DNA of 47,594 nt from Acidobacteriota bacterium (GTDB lineage: Bacteria; Acidobacteriota; Terriglobia; Bryobacterales; Bryobacteraceae). The notes beneath the pieces were generated by a model, which was not told the origin of the DNA, ran no database searches, and saw nothing but the letters and a program-made list of their open reading frames with translations. The stretch is taken from positions 1 to 47,594 of the forward strand of contig JAFLBB010000034.1 of NCBI GenBank assembly GCA_017304135.1, given 5' to 3'. Every line of letters begins with the position of its first letter. Positions within the stretch are counted from its first letter, which is position 1. The position numbers and the translations under genes are program-made. This document shows, piece after piece, positions 8,232 through 16,909 of this stretch.

Positions 8232-9608
8232 ATGTGGGCCATGTCCACACGAAGGAACTTTCTGGCCACGGCGGCGGCTGCCGCGGTGAGCCCGGCGGCG
8301 GATGGCGCGCGCACCAATGTGGTGATCATTCTCTGCGATGACCTGGGCTATGGCGACCTGGGTTGCTATGGCTCGCCGATTGCGACGCCGAACATCGATT
8401 CGCTGGCGCGGGACGGGTCGCGGTTCACCCACTACTATTCGGGCAATCCGGTGTGTTCGCCTTCGCGGGCGGCGCTGCTGACGGGCCGCTATTGTGTGCG
8501 CGCCGGAGTTCCGCGAGTGTTTTTCCCGCGCGACAAGGAGGGCATGCCGCTGTCGGAGATCACGATGGCGAACGTGCTGAAGGGCGCCGGGTATGCTACG
8601 CAGTGCGTAGGCAAGTGGCACCTCGGGCATCTGGCGCCGTATCTGCCGACGGACCGCGGTTTCGACCACTACTTCGGCATCCCCTATTCGAACGACATGA
8701 GCCCGCGGTGGCTGATGGACGATGCAAAGGTGCTCGAAGAGAACGTGGAACTGGACGACCTGACGCCGCGCTACACAGAGCGGGCGGTGAAGTTCATTGA
8801 GGATTCGCGCGGGAAGCCGTTCTTCCTTTACATGCCGCATACCTATCCGCACATCCCGCTAGGGGCGAGCAAGCGGTTCCGCGGCAAGTCGCCACAGGGC
8901 ATTTACGGCGATGTGGTGCAGGAGATCGATTGGAGCGTGGGTGAGATTCTGAGTGCGCTCAAGCGAACCGGCGCGGACAAGAACACGCTGGTGATCTTCA
9001 CTTCCGACAATGGCCCGTGGTATCAGGGTTCGCCGGGGCGGCTGCGGGGGAGGAAGGGAATGACGTGGGAGGGCGGCCAGAGGGTGCCGATGCTGGCGCG
9101 GCTTCCGGGGAAGGTGGCCAAGGGGAAGGTGGTGGATGTGCCGTGCGGGGTGTGGGACCTGATGCCGACGGTGTGCGGCCTGACCGGCGCGGCCAAGCCG
9201 AACGTGACGCTCGATGGCATGGATCTGACGGGGGTGCTGGGCGGGTCGGCGCGGAGCCTGGAGAGGGAGCCGATGCTGGTTTTCGACGGCATGGACCTGC
9301 ACTGCGCGCGCTGGGGGAAGTGGAAGCTGCACGTGGCGCGGCGGAATCATGTTATGTATAGCCCGGCGCCGCCGAGCGGACCGCTGGCGCTGCCCATCCG
9401 GCCTGAGTTGTATGACGTGTCCACGGACGTGGACGAGAGCTTTGATGTGGCCGCGGAGAACCCGGAGGTGGTGCGGCAGATGATGAGCAAGGTGGAGGCG
9501 ATCATGGCCGGGATGCCGGAGGCGGTGCGGAAGGCGCGGGCCGAGGTGCTGCAGCGGAAGGCGACGGTGCCGCCGGCCGGTCAGGTGCCGCAATTGAGCA
9601 GGAATTGA
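8232..9608 (+). CDS. Tat-exported sulfatase (arylsulfatase A-like)
   Basis: A 458 aa type I sulfatase that would hydrolyse sulfate esters. The N-terminus carries a Tat-like signal (TRRNFLATAAAAAV). Metal-binding aspartates are in ILCDDLGYGD. The CSPSR motif near residue 75 has the Cys that is oxidised to formylglycine, so a maturase (FGE or anSME) must act, and none is in the window. KWHLGH and the HTYPHIPL and FTSDNGPW segments complete the active site. Two starts are possible, ATG 8232 or ATG 8241; the second removes only three residues and leaves the Tat motif intact. It is followed with no gap by a DUF1080 protein, suggesting joint action on a sulfated glycan. Confidence 0.9.
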   Translation: MWAMSTRRNFLATAAAAAVSPAADGARTNVVIILCDDLGYGDLGCYGSPIATPNIDSLARDGSRFTHYYSGNPVCSPSRAALLTGRYCVRAGVPRVFFPRDKEGMPLSEITMANVLKGAGYATQCVGKWHLGHLAPYLPTDRGFDHYFGIPYSNDMSPRWLMDDAKVLEENVELDDLTPRYTERAVKFIEDSRGKPFFLYMPHTYPHIPLGASKRFRGKSPQGIYGDVVQEIDWSVGEILSALKRTGADKNTLVIFTSDNGPWYQGSPGRLRGRKGMTWEGGQRVPMLARLPGKVAKGKVVDVPCGVWDLMPTVCGLTGAAKPNVTLDGMDLTGVLGGSARSLEREPMLVFDGMDLHCARWGKWKLHVARRNHVMYSPAPPSGPLALPIRPELYDVSTDVDESFDVAAENPEVVRQMMSKVEAIMAGMPEAVRKARAEVLQRKATVPPAGQVPQLSRN

Positions 9609-9623
9609 GTGAGGAGAATCATT

Positions 9624-10253
9624 ATGCGCATGGCCTATCTAGTGGTGTTTGCCCTTTCGGCGTTGGGCGCCGACGGTGGGTTCGTTTCGTTATTTAATGG
9701 CAAGGACCTGGACGGTTGGTTCCTTTCCGGCGGCAAGGGCCGCGGCTATGTGGTGGAGAACGGGGTCCTGGTTTGCCCGGCCGATGGCGGCGGCAACCTG
9801 TTGACTAATAAGGAATACGGCGACTTCGTATTGCGCTTTGAGTTCCGCCTGGAGCCGGGCGGCAACAACGGGGTGGGCATTCGCACGCCGAAGGAAGGCG
9901 ACGCGGCGTATGTGGGGATGGAGATCCAGATTTTGGATCACGATCATGAGCGCTATGCGGGCAAGCTGAAGCCGACGCAGCGGCATGGGTCGGTGTACGA
10001 TCTGATTCCGGCGCTGAAGGACGCGTTGAAACCGGCCGGGGAGTGGAACCGGGAAGAGATCACGGCAAAGGGCGGGCGCATCCAGGTTCGGTTGAATGGC
10101 GAGCTGATCACGGATGGCGATTTGAGCACTATTCGGGATGAGAAAGTACTAGCGAAGCACCCGGGCGCGAAACGCGCTAGTGGGCACTTGGGGTTTCTTG
10201 GCCATGGCACACGTGTTGAATTTCGCAACATTCAGATCCGTGAAGTGAAGTGA
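9624..10253 (+). CDS. DUF1080 (3-keto-disaccharide hydrolase) family secreted protein
   Basis: A 209 aa protein with a short signal peptide ([16 protein letters not shown]) and a complete DUF1080 domain: [11 protein letters not shown] at the start, [26 protein letters not shown] in the middle (jelly-roll strands), a histidine-rich [10 protein letters not shown] segment, and a final [16 protein letters not shown] strand. Characterised relatives hydrolyse glycosides already oxidised at C3. The ATG at 9624 has GAGGAG at 9611-9616, which lies immediately after the sulfatase stop. The alternative GTG at 9609 lacks this spacing. Cotranscription with the sulfatase is very likely. Confidence 0.85.
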   Translation: MRMAYLVVFALSALGADGGFVSLFNGKDLDGWFLSGGKGRGYVVENGVLVCPADGGGNLLTNKEYGDFVLRFEFRLEPGGNNGVGIRTPKEGDAAYVGMEIQILDHDHERYAGKLKPTQRHGSVYDLIPALKDALKPAGEWNREEITAKGGRIQVRLNGELITDGDLSTIRDEKVLAKHPGAKRASGHLGFLGHGTRVEFRNIQIREVK

Positions 10254-10323
10254 TGGCGGCGCATCTGCTGGATATTACTACAGTAGGCGATAATCCTAGC
10301 CCCTGCCCGTTCAGTTAGGGTAA

Positions 10324-10338
10324 ACTAGCCTTGCTAGT
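10324..10338 (+). terminator. Short perfect hairpin between the DUF1080 and HPt genes
   Basis: ACTAGC (10324-10329) and GCTAGT (10333-10338) form a six-pair stem with a three-base loop in the 142 bp gap. AT-rich pairs and the lack of a T-run make termination doubtful. Nothing else distinctive is seen in this gap. Confidence 0.2.
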
Positions 10339-10395
10339 AGTCGTAGGAGATGCTACCGAGGAAGCGAAAGAATCTCGCGGAGCTTCTCTCACGGA

Positions 10396-10812
10396 GTGGG
10401 TCTGCAACCGATACGGATAGACGTGAGAGCAGAAGCGTTTCGGGTTTCGAATTCGGACTGGCCTGTGCAATTGGCCGTATTCAACCGCAGTTTGGCGCTG
10501 GATCGCGTGGGCGGGGATGAGGACCTGTTGCGCGAGGTGGCTCAACTGTTTCTGCAGGAGTACCCTTCCCTTTTGGTACAGATTGAGGAAGCGGTAGCGC
10601 ACGCCGATGCGTGCCGGGTGATGGAAGCGGCACACACGATGAAGGGTTCGCTGGCGACGCTGGGAGCCGAAGCGGGGACACAGATCGCGTTGCAGTTGGA
10701 GACGATGGGGCGTCACCGTGTGCTGGACGGTTCGCAGGAGACGTGCCGGGCGCTTGTGGAGCAACTGAGCGAACTGGAATCGGAACTCCAGAAGGTCGCC
10801 ACGGGCGCATAG
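10396..10812 (+). CDS. Stand-alone histidine phosphotransfer (HPt) domain protein
   Basis: A 138 aa protein with a four-helix HPt domain. The phosphorylatable His is in AAHTMKGSLATLGA (HxxKGxxxxLGA), near residue 80. The preceding helix is LREVAQLFLQEYPSLLVQIEEAV, and the last helices contain LVEQLSELESELQ. Such proteins shuttle phosphate between a hybrid kinase and a response regulator. Neither partner is adjacent. The start is uncertain: GTG at 10396 or GTG at 10423, with no ATG available in frame. Confidence 0.75.
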   Translation: MGLQPIRIDVRAEAFRVSNSDWPVQLAVFNRSLALDRVGGDEDLLREVAQLFLQEYPSLLVQIEEAVAHADACRVMEAAHTMKGSLATLGAEAGTQIALQLETMGRHRVLDGSQETCRALVEQLSELESELQKVATGA

Positions 10813-10873
10813 TTATTCTGCCAGGCAGGAGCGGGCGCCGTTTCCGTAGGTCAGTTCGGAAAAGCCGCCATGC

Positions 10874-10879
10874 TATAGT
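10874..10879 (+). promoter_or_regulatory. Possible -10 element (TATAGT) for mqnD
   Basis: TATAGT lies 16 bases before the mqnD ATG in a 83 bp intergenic gap. No convincing -35 hexamer is seen, so the assignment is weak. Confidence 0.25.
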
Positions 10880-10895
10880 AAAACTTCACACAAGC

Positions 10896-11741
10896 ATGGT
10901 TCCCACCGAGGCTAGAGAGATCGTCTGTGCGCATAGCCCAGACTCAGACGATGCGTACATGTTTTACGCTATGGCGACGCGCAAGGTGCGCAGCCGCCTG
11001 GTGCAGGTGTCGCATGTCCTATCGGACATTGAGACCCTGAACCGGAAAGCGATGGAGGGAGCCTACGAGCTGACCGCCATCAGCTACCATGCCTACCCGT
11101 ATGTGGCTGACAAGTATCAACTGATGGCCAGCGGTTCGAGCGTGGGCGACGGGTATGGGCCGCTGCTGATTGCGACGCGGAACATGGACCCGTCGGAAAT
11201 GAAGGGGAAGCGGATCGCCGTTCCCGGCAAGCTGACGACGGCGTTTCTGACGTTGAGTTTGTATCAGCCTGACTTTATCCCCGTGGTAACGCCGTTTGAC
11301 CAGATTCCGGACGCGGTGCGAGAAGGGTCAGTGGACCTGGGGCTGGTGATCCACGAGGCGCAGCTCACCTTTGCCAAGGGTGGATTCCATTGCATTACGG
11401 ATCTCGGCAAGTGGTGGAAGCAGACCTACAACCTGCCGCTGCCGCTGGGGGCCAACGCGCTGTTGCGGTCGCTGCCGGCGGACGTGAAGAGCGAATGCTG
11501 CCGGATGATGAAAGAGAGCATCCAGCACGCGATCGATCATCATGAAGAGGCGCTCAATTACGCGATGCAGTTTGCGCGCGATATGGAGTCGCCGGTGGCC
11601 GAGAAGTTTGTCGGCATGTATGTGAACCATCACACGCTGGACTGCGGCGAGGATGTGCCGGCGGCGGCACAGAAGCTGCTCGACATGGGCTTTGAGGCGG
11701 GGATTCTGCCGAAGCGCATTGAAGTCGAATTTGTCCGGTAA
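10896..11741 (+). CDS. mqnD: 1,4-dihydroxy-6-naphthoate synthase (menaquinone, futalosine pathway)
   Basis: A 281 aa MqnD, which converts cyclic dehypoxanthine futalosine into 1,4-dihydroxy-6-naphthoate. Diagnostic parts are AHSPDSDDAYMFYA at the N-terminus, SYHAYPYVADKY, the SGSSVGDGYGPLL loop, the PGKLTTAFLTL segment and VDLGLVIHEAQLTF; the overall fold is that of a periplasmic-binding protein used as an enzyme. Length is normal for the family. The open frame runs upstream into the HPt gene, but similarity begins only at the ATG at 10896 (MVPTEAREIV), which fits. The other mqn genes are not in the window. Confidence 0.9.
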   Translation: MVPTEAREIVCAHSPDSDDAYMFYAMATRKVRSRLVQVSHVLSDIETLNRKAMEGAYELTAISYHAYPYVADKYQLMASGSSVGDGYGPLLIATRNMDPSEMKGKRIAVPGKLTTAFLTLSLYQPDFIPVVTPFDQIPDAVREGSVDLGLVIHEAQLTFAKGGFHCITDLGKWWKQTYNLPLPLGANALLRSLPADVKSECCRMMKESIQHAIDHHEEALNYAMQFARDMESPVAEKFVGMYVNHHTLDCGEDVPAAAQKLLDMGFEAGILPKRIEVEFVR

Positions 11742-11788
11742 GCCGTTTCCCTGCAACGCAGATTGACTGCGAGTGGTCTAATCGTAGT

Positions 11789-13066
11789 ATGCGCATCCGA
11801 ACTGTGTCCGTACTCCTGATGGCGGCCGTGGCCGTGGTGGCCCAGGATGGCTCCAAGCAGGTGATCAAGATGCTGAAGGAGATCGGCAAGGATGCCAGTC
11901 CGCAGGCAATCGAACGCGTCGCGCCCTACTTGAAAGACCCCGATGTGGAAGTGAGGCGCGAGGCGGTGACGGCGCTGGTAAGGCTGGGCGGGCTGGCGAG
12001 CCTGGACAAGCTGGTGGAGGCGACCAGGGATGCGGATGAGGAGATTCAGATCCGGGCCTCGGACGGGCTGGTGAACTTCTATTTGCCGGGCTATGTGGAG
12101 TTTGGGTTGACGGCTTCACTGAAGCGCGCCGGGACGGGGTTGAAGGGCAAATTCTCAGACACGAATGACCAGGTGATTCCGCCGTATGTGCAGGTGCGTG
12201 AGGATGTGGTGCTGGCGCTGGGGGCGCTGGCCAGGGGCGGCATCTCGGAGCAGTCGCGGGCCAATGCTGCGCGCGGGGTAGGCATCCTGCGCGGCAAGGC
12301 GGCGGTGGCGGACCTGGCCGAGGCGGTGAAGAGCAAGAAGACGGTGGTGATCTACGAATGCCTGGTGGCGTTCCAGAAGATCGGCGATCCGGAGGCGGCC
12401 GATTCGTTTGCGTTCCTGCTGCGCGACCTCGATGAGAAGGTTCAGATTGCGGCGATTGAGGCCACCGGGCAGCTGCGGAACAAGAATGCAGTGCCGAGGC
12501 TGCGCGAGGTGTTGGGCGACAGCAAGAAGGTGAAAGTGCAGCGTGCGGCGCTGGTGTCGCTGGCCAAGCTGCCGGATGAGGCCAACCGGCCGGTGTATGA
12601 GAAGTATCTGCTGGACCGGGACGACGGGTTGCGGGCGGCGGCGGCGGAGGGGTTTGCGCGGTTGAAGAACCCGGAGGACGCGGTACGCCTGGTGAAGTTA
12701 TTTGACGAGGAGAAGAAGATGAGCCCGCGGCTGAGCCTGGCGTTCGCGGCGGTGATGCTGGGCAAGCGCGAGGTGACGGAGTTCAGCCCGCTTCAGTATC
12801 TGGTGAACACGCTCAATTCCTATTCGTGGCGGGGGATTGCGCACCCGTTTCTCATCGAGTTGTGCCGCGAGCAGGACATCCGCGAGGCGCTCTATCCGGT
12901 GATGCACGAGCGGACGAAGGAAGAGAAGATCTGGCTGGCCGACGTGCTGGCGCGCACCTATGCCGCCGACGCGAGGCCGGCGCTGGAGAAGCTGAGCCAG
13001 GATGGAGAAAGTGAAGTGGCCCAGGCGGGGGCCCGGGCCATTCGGACGTTGGGATTGCAGCAGTAG
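11789..13066 (+). CDS. Secreted HEAT-repeat protein
   Basis: A 425 aa protein with a signal peptide (MRIRTVSVLLMAAVAVVAQ). At least seven HEAT/PBS-lyase-type repeats of about 30 residues follow, for example PYLKDPDVEVRREAVTALVRLG, LLRDLDEKVQIAAIEATGQL and VLGDSKKVKVQRAALVSLAKL. HEAT solenoids bind proteins, and no enzyme domain is present. A region around residues 110-150 (YVEFGLTASLKRAGTG) breaks the repeat pattern and may be an insert. No partner is obvious. It sits 47 bases after mqnD, preceded by the nonamer TGGTCTAAT. Confidence 0.75.
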   Translation: MRIRTVSVLLMAAVAVVAQDGSKQVIKMLKEIGKDASPQAIERVAPYLKDPDVEVRREAVTALVRLGGLASLDKLVEATRDADEEIQIRASDGLVNFYLPGYVEFGLTASLKRAGTGLKGKFSDTNDQVIPPYVQVREDVVLALGALARGGISEQSRANAARGVGILRGKAAVADLAEAVKSKKTVVIYECLVAFQKIGDPEAADSFAFLLRDLDEKVQIAAIEATGQLRNKNAVPRLREVLGDSKKVKVQRAALVSLAKLPDEANRPVYEKYLLDRDDGLRAAAAEGFARLKNPEDAVRLVKLFDEEKKMSPRLSLAFAAVMLGKREVTEFSPLQYLVNTLNSYSWRGIAHPFLIELCREQDIREALYPVMHERTKEEKIWLADVLARTYAADARPALEKLSQDGESEVAQAGARAIRTLGLQQ

Positions 13067-13098
13067 GAAGTGCGTGGGAGCGATGCGGAAGAAGAGCC

Positions 13099-13308
13099 TT
13101 ACTTGGCCTTCTTCTGCTTCTGCTGACCGACGCGAACTTTGAACTGCCGGGCGATCATTTCGGAGTGGGCCTTCCAGTCATACCGGCTGCGGACGTCGGC
13201 GAGGTAGGCATCCACGTCGATGCCCTTGGGGAGCACGGCCACCACGGTGGCGGTTTGCGTACCGTCGGGGCTGGTGATCTTGAAGCGACGGGTGTTCGGA
13301 ATCGACAT
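13099..13308 (-). CDS. Small conserved-looking protein of unknown function
   Basis: A 69 aa basic protein (MSIPNTRRFKIT...). The N-terminal half looks like a short beta meander (RFKITSPDGTQTATVVAVLP), the middle is helical, and the tail is Gln/Lys rich (GQQKQKKAK). I do not recognise a family. Both GC bias at third positions and AGAAAGG seven bases upstream of the ATG support it as a real gene. It lies downstream of recA on the same strand, separated by a 73 bp gap that contains a tandem duplication. Confidence 0.5.
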   Translation of the reverse strand: MSIPNTRRFKITSPDGTQTATVVAVLPKGIDVDAYLADVRSRYDWKAHSEMIARQFKVRVGQQKQKKAK

Positions 13309-13323
13309 AACCTTTCTAGCTTA

Positions 13324-13359
13324 GCATGAGCCCGGCGGGGGGCATGAGCCCGGCGGGGG
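13324..13359. repeat. Tandem duplication of an 18-bp unit
   Basis: Two exact adjacent copies of GCATGAGCCCGGCGGGGG (13324-13341 and 13342-13359) lie between recA and the 69 aa gene. The repeat is probably a slippage product. It gives the minus strand two C-rich blocks just downstream of recA. Confidence 0.9.
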
Positions 13360-13381
13360 GCCGGCACGTCGAAATGGGAGC

Positions 13382-14512
13382 TTAGAGGCCGGAGGCCGCC
13401 TTCCATTCCTCGCAGCGGGTGCGTACGGCTTCGTCGACGCGCTTGAGGCCGAGCTTTTCGCGAAGCTGGTCATGAAGCTGGTCGCGGAGGTCGGGGTTGT
13501 CGCGCAAGAAGAGGCGGGCGTTGTCGCGGCCCTGGCCGATGCGCTGGCCGGCGTAGCTGAACCAGGAGCCGGCCTTTTCGAGGAGGCCCTGGTCGGCGCC
13601 GAGGTCAATGAGGTCGCCCTCGAAGGAGATGCCTTCGCCGAAGAGGACGTCGAACTCCGCCTCACGGAAAGGGGCCGCGCACTTATTTTTCACGATTTTG
13701 ACCTTGGTGCGGTTGCCGATGGCTGCCTCGCCGTCCTTGATGGAGCCGATGCGCCGGATGTCGCAGCGAACGCTGGAGTAGAACTTGAGTGCGCGGCCGC
13801 CTGTGGTGGTTTCCGGACTTCCGAACATGACGCCGATCTTCTCGCGGATCTGGTTAATGAAGATGAGGCAGGTGTTGGTTTTCGCGGCGATGCCGGTGAG
13901 TTTGCGCATGGCCTGGGACATGAGCCGGGCGTGGGCGCCCACAAAGTTATCGCCCATCTCGCCTTCGAGTTCGGCCTTGGGGACGAGTGCGGCGACCGAG
14001 TCGAGGATGAGGACGTCGATGGCGTGGGAGCTGATGAGGGCGCTGGCGACCTCCAGTGCCTGCTCGGCGTAGTCGGGCTGGGAGATGAGCAGGTTGTCGG
14101 TATCGACGCCGAGGTTGCGGGCGTAGTTGGCGTCGAGCGCGTGTTCGACATCAATGAAAGCGGCATTGCCGCCCTGGCGCTGTGCCTGCGCGGCGGCGTG
14201 GAGGGCGAGCGTGGTTTTGCCGGAAGATTCCGGCCCGAAGATTTCGGTGATGCGGCCTCGCGGGAAGCCGCCGATGCCGAGGGCGCGATCAACGGAGAGC
14301 GAGCCGGTGGGGATGACGTCGAGGGCGACAATCGACTCACGGTCGCCGAGGCGGACGACGGTGCCAATGCCGAAGGTTTTGCCGATGGCGGCGACGACAT
14401 GGTGAAGCGCCTGGGCGCGCAGTTCGGGGTTCAATGGTGGTTTCAGACCATAGGTGGGCGCGGAGGAGGGACGCTCGGCAGCCCGTGCGGGAGGGAGTTT
14501 ATCAGTCTTCAT
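13382..14512 (-). CDS. recA: RecA recombinase (divergent)
   Basis: A 376 aa RecA that forms the ATP-dependent filament for homologous recombination and SOS induction. Walker A GPESSGKT is at 93-100, the catalytic Glu is in FIDVEHALD, Walker B is LILDSVAAL, followed by [19 protein letters not shown] (loop L1), FINQIR, and loop L2 with [13 protein letters not shown]. All catalytic residues are kept, but several usually fixed positions differ (FVGAHARL where most have a GLQARL form; IDVEH rather than IDAEH). There is an N-terminal extension of about 27 residues, and the C-terminus lacks the usual acidic tail. The longest frame reaches 14788, but family similarity begins after the ATG at 14512. 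No obvious LexA box was seen upstream. Confidence 0.93.
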   Translation of the reverse strand: MKTDKLPPARAAERPSSAPTYGLKPPLNPELRAQALHHVVAAIGKTFGIGTVVRLGDRESIVALDVIPTGSLSVDRALGIGGFPRGRITEIFGPESSGKTTLALHAAAQAQRQGGNAAFIDVEHALDANYARNLGVDTDNLLISQPDYAEQALEVASALISSHAIDVLILDSVAALVPKAELEGEMGDNFVGAHARLMSQAMRKLTGIAAKTNTCLIFINQIREKIGVMFGSPETTTGGRALKFYSSVRCDIRRIGSIKDGEAAIGNRTKVKIVKNKCAAPFREAEFDVLFGEGISFEGDLIDLGADQGLLEKAGSWFSYAGQRIGQGRDNARLFLRDNPDLRDQLHDQLREKLGLKRVDEAVRTRCEEWKAASGL

Positions 14513-14693
14513 GACGATGGGCCGGACGACGATATAGTGTTGGGCCAGAGCGGGGCGTCTCACCCGAGATGCGGCTGGAGCAAGATGGCGGAGGCGGGCA
14601 GGTGTTATGATTTTCGCGGCGTCTTGGCATGAGGCGTGCTGGCAAGATTGGCGTGGACGTGCGTTTGTGCGCGTCGCGAATGGAAGGGAGACT

Positions 14694-15797
14694 ATGGACC
14701 TGCAAAGAAGAATGTTTGTTCTGGGATCGGCAGCGGCGAGCCTGATGGCACAGGGCGCGGAGAGGCTGGCCACGGCGGTGATCGGCACCGGGAACCGGGG
14801 TTCCTACCTTCTTTCAGGCGTGATCGAGCAACCCAACGCCAAGGTGGCGGCGGTGTGCGACATCAAGCCGGACCGGCTGGACAAGGCGGCCAGCGCGGCG
14901 GTGAAGGACAACCCGTCGACCTACACGGACTGGCGCAAGATTATCGACCGCAAGGACATTGAGGTGGTGTTCGTGGCCACGCCGCCGCACCTGCACGCGG
15001 AGATGGCGATCGCGGCGCTGCAGGCGGGCAAGCACGTCTACTGCGAGAAGCCGATTGGGGTGACGGCGCAGCAGGTGAAGGAGGTGGTGAAGGCGGCCAG
15101 GGGTTCGAAGAAGATGTTCCTGGCGGGGCAGCAACTGCGGTCGTACAAGCAATTGGGCGAGGCGGTGAGGAAGATCCGCGAGGGGGCGATTGGCGATGTG
15201 ATCATGGTGAAGGCGCAGCGGCATGCCACGGCGGACCTGCCGCACGACGGGAGTTCGGGCGACTGGTATTTCGATGTCTCGAAGTCGGGCGGATACCTGA
15301 TCGAGCAGTCGGTGCACAACCTGGATGCGTGCAACTGGGCGATTGGGGCCCATCCGACGCGGGCGTGCGGGTTTGGGGCAATCCAGCTCTACAAGAACCA
15401 GCCGCCGGGACGGACGATTTTCGACTGCGGCAGCATTACGTATGACTATCCGAACGGGATCAAGATGTCGTTCACGCAGAACGTGTTTCATCCGCGCGGG
15501 TTGCCGGCCGGGAACCAGTACATCTACGTGTATGGGACCAAGGGCGCGGTGGACCTGATGGGTTCGGCGACGATGTATCCGCTGGAGCGCGACGCGCAGC
15601 CGGTGGTGCTGGCCGAGAAGGTGGAAGAGGCGCGGCACGGGCACATCACGGCGCTCTATGACGCCATCACGAAGGGCACGGCGCTGCCGGCCGACATCAC
15701 GGTGGGGGCGACGGCGGCGCTGACGGCGATTCTGGGGCACGAAGCGATGGTGAAGCAGACGGTGGTGAAGTGGAGCGATCTGGGAGTGGATGTGTAG
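14694..15797 (+). CDS. Gfo/Idh/MocA oxidoreductase, probably exported (1)
   Basis: A 367 aa NAD(P)-dependent sugar or polyol oxidoreductase. A twin-Arg-like leader ([14 protein letters not shown]) precedes the Rossmann motif [16 protein letters not shown] near residue 125 is the conserved Lys-Pro active-site segment, and [18 protein letters not shown] matches the substrate-binding helix with its conserved His. The ATG at 14694 follows GGGAG; a longer frame from 14607 lacks support. It is transcribed away from recA. Relatives with Tat leaders keep NAD(P) tightly bound in the periplasm, as in glucose-fructose oxidoreductase. Substrate unknown. Confidence 0.85.
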   Translation: MDLQRRMFVLGSAAASLMAQGAERLATAVIGTGNRGSYLLSGVIEQPNAKVAAVCDIKPDRLDKAASAAVKDNPSTYTDWRKIIDRKDIEVVFVATPPHLHAEMAIAALQAGKHVYCEKPIGVTAQQVKEVVKAARGSKKMFLAGQQLRSYKQLGEAVRKIREGAIGDVIMVKAQRHATADLPHDGSSGDWYFDVSKSGGYLIEQSVHNLDACNWAIGAHPTRACGFGAIQLYKNQPPGRTIFDCGSITYDYPNGIKMSFTQNVFHPRGLPAGNQYIYVYGTKGAVDLMGSATMYPLERDAQPVVLAEKVEEARHGHITALYDAITKGTALPADITVGATAALTAILGHEAMVKQTVVKWSDLGVDV

Positions 15798-15815
15798 AAC
15801 GGGCGCGAGTTCGGA

Positions 15816-15821
15816 TATACT
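15816..15821 (+). promoter_or_regulatory. Possible -10 element (TATACT) for tRNA-Gly
   Basis: TATACT ends 18 bases before the first base of the tRNA, a sensible distance for a tRNA promoter. The -35 region (near 15793) is a poor match. Confidence 0.4.
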
Positions 15822-15839
15822 CGGAGTGAAGCCCCCTGA

Positions 15840-15914
<75 letters not shown>

Positions 15915-15960
15915 CTCCACGCGCGGCGTTTCCGCCGCACCCGGTCAAATCTTTTTTTCG

Positions 15961-16890
15961 CTAGCCTTCCCGCAATCCGGCCTCACGCAGCGCGGTGCGG
16001 ACGCGTTCGAGGGCAGCCTTGTAGGTGGACATGCCGGCGTACTCGACGGTGAGGGGGATGCCGGGGGCGTACAGGGCGGCGAGCTTGACGAAGGTGGAGT
16101 AGTTGAGGTCGCCCGAGCCGGCGGCTACGCCCTGGGTGACGTGCAGTTTGCGGTCTTTAGCATGGATGGCGCGGATCCAGGGCTTGAGCTGGGTGAACAT
16201 CTCCTCAAGGTCGTTCACCTCGAGCAGATTGGCAGGGTCCAACTGCGCCTTTACGTGTTGCGAGCCGACCTCTTCCAGGTAGATGCGCGTGCGCTTGGCG
16301 CTGGCGAGCAGGCTGCGGTAGATGGGCTCGAGCAGCACGGTGGCGCCATGGGACTCGGCGACGCGGGCGAGTTCCTTGCCGGTGGCCACGGCGGTGGTCC
16401 ACACCTCGTCCTGCCAGTCATAGCTGACGCGCGCGGCCGGGCCGGGCGGCGAGTAATGGCCCATCTCGCTGAGGAAGGCCTTGATGCCCATCTCCGCGCC
16501 GAGCTTCATTACTTGGCCGAAGTAGTCGAGGTTGGCTTTGCGCTCGGCTGGGTCGGCATGGACGAGGGTGAGGTAGACGCCGAGGGCGTCGATGGTGATG
16601 CCTGCCTCGCGATAGGTGGCGGCGATCTCGCGGGCCTTGGCGACGGAGAGGCCGGAGAGGTCGCTGCGCTGCCCATACTTCCAGTAATTGCTGTCGGTTT
16701 GGGTGAAAAAGAGCTGAATGTGCCGGATGCGCTGGCCTTTTAGCTCGGCGGCGAGGCTGGCGTTGGTCTGGTCGCGGAAGTCCGTTGTGGCGACGCCGAG
16801 CGGCACGGTCTTCGCGCTGGTGGACTGTGCGAGCGCGCCTGCCGCGGCTAGCGCGCCCATGGTCGATCGTCTTGTCATGATGCTAGGCAT
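15961..16890 (-). CDS. Exported TIM-barrel sugar isomerase/epimerase (AP_endonuc_2 fold)
   Basis: A 309 aa xylose-isomerase-like TIM barrel. A Tat-like leader (MTRRSTMGALAAAGA) is followed by ATTDFRDQTN and by acidic and His residues spread through the barrel (AFLSEMGHY, VLLEPIYRS, QLDPANL, IHAKDRKL, LTVEYAG), the usual divalent-metal ligands. Relatives are epimerases, isomerases, or lyases acting on 3-keto-glycosides. The frame is open to 16935; the ATG at 16890 keeps the leader and leaves a 19-base gap after the upstream Gfo/Idh gene. ATG at 16878 is also possible. It ends 46 bases from the tRNA. Confidence 0.75.
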   Translation of the reverse strand: MPSIMTRRSTMGALAAAGALAQSTSAKTVPLGVATTDFRDQTNASLAAELKGQRIRHIQLFFTQTDSNYWKYGQRSDLSGLSVAKAREIAATYREAGITIDALGVYLTLVHADPAERKANLDYFGQVMKLGAEMGIKAFLSEMGHYSPPGPAARVSYDWQDEVWTTAVATGKELARVAESHGATVLLEPIYRSLLASAKRTRIYLEEVGSQHVKAQLDPANLLEVNDLEEMFTQLKPWIRAIHAKDRKLHVTQGVAAGSGDLNYSTFVKLAALYAPGIPLTVEYAGMSTYKAALERVRTALREAGLREG

Positions 16891-16909
16891 TTGATCACGT
16901 TTCCCGTCA

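Noticed and set aside
10148..10180. Inverted repeat ACTAGCG/CGCTAGT inside the DUF1080 gene
   Set aside because: Lies within coding sequence, has a 19-base loop and no sign of function.
13472..14632. Long plus-strand frame opposite recA
   Set aside because: RecA motifs on the minus strand explain the region; the plus frame has no recognisable domain.
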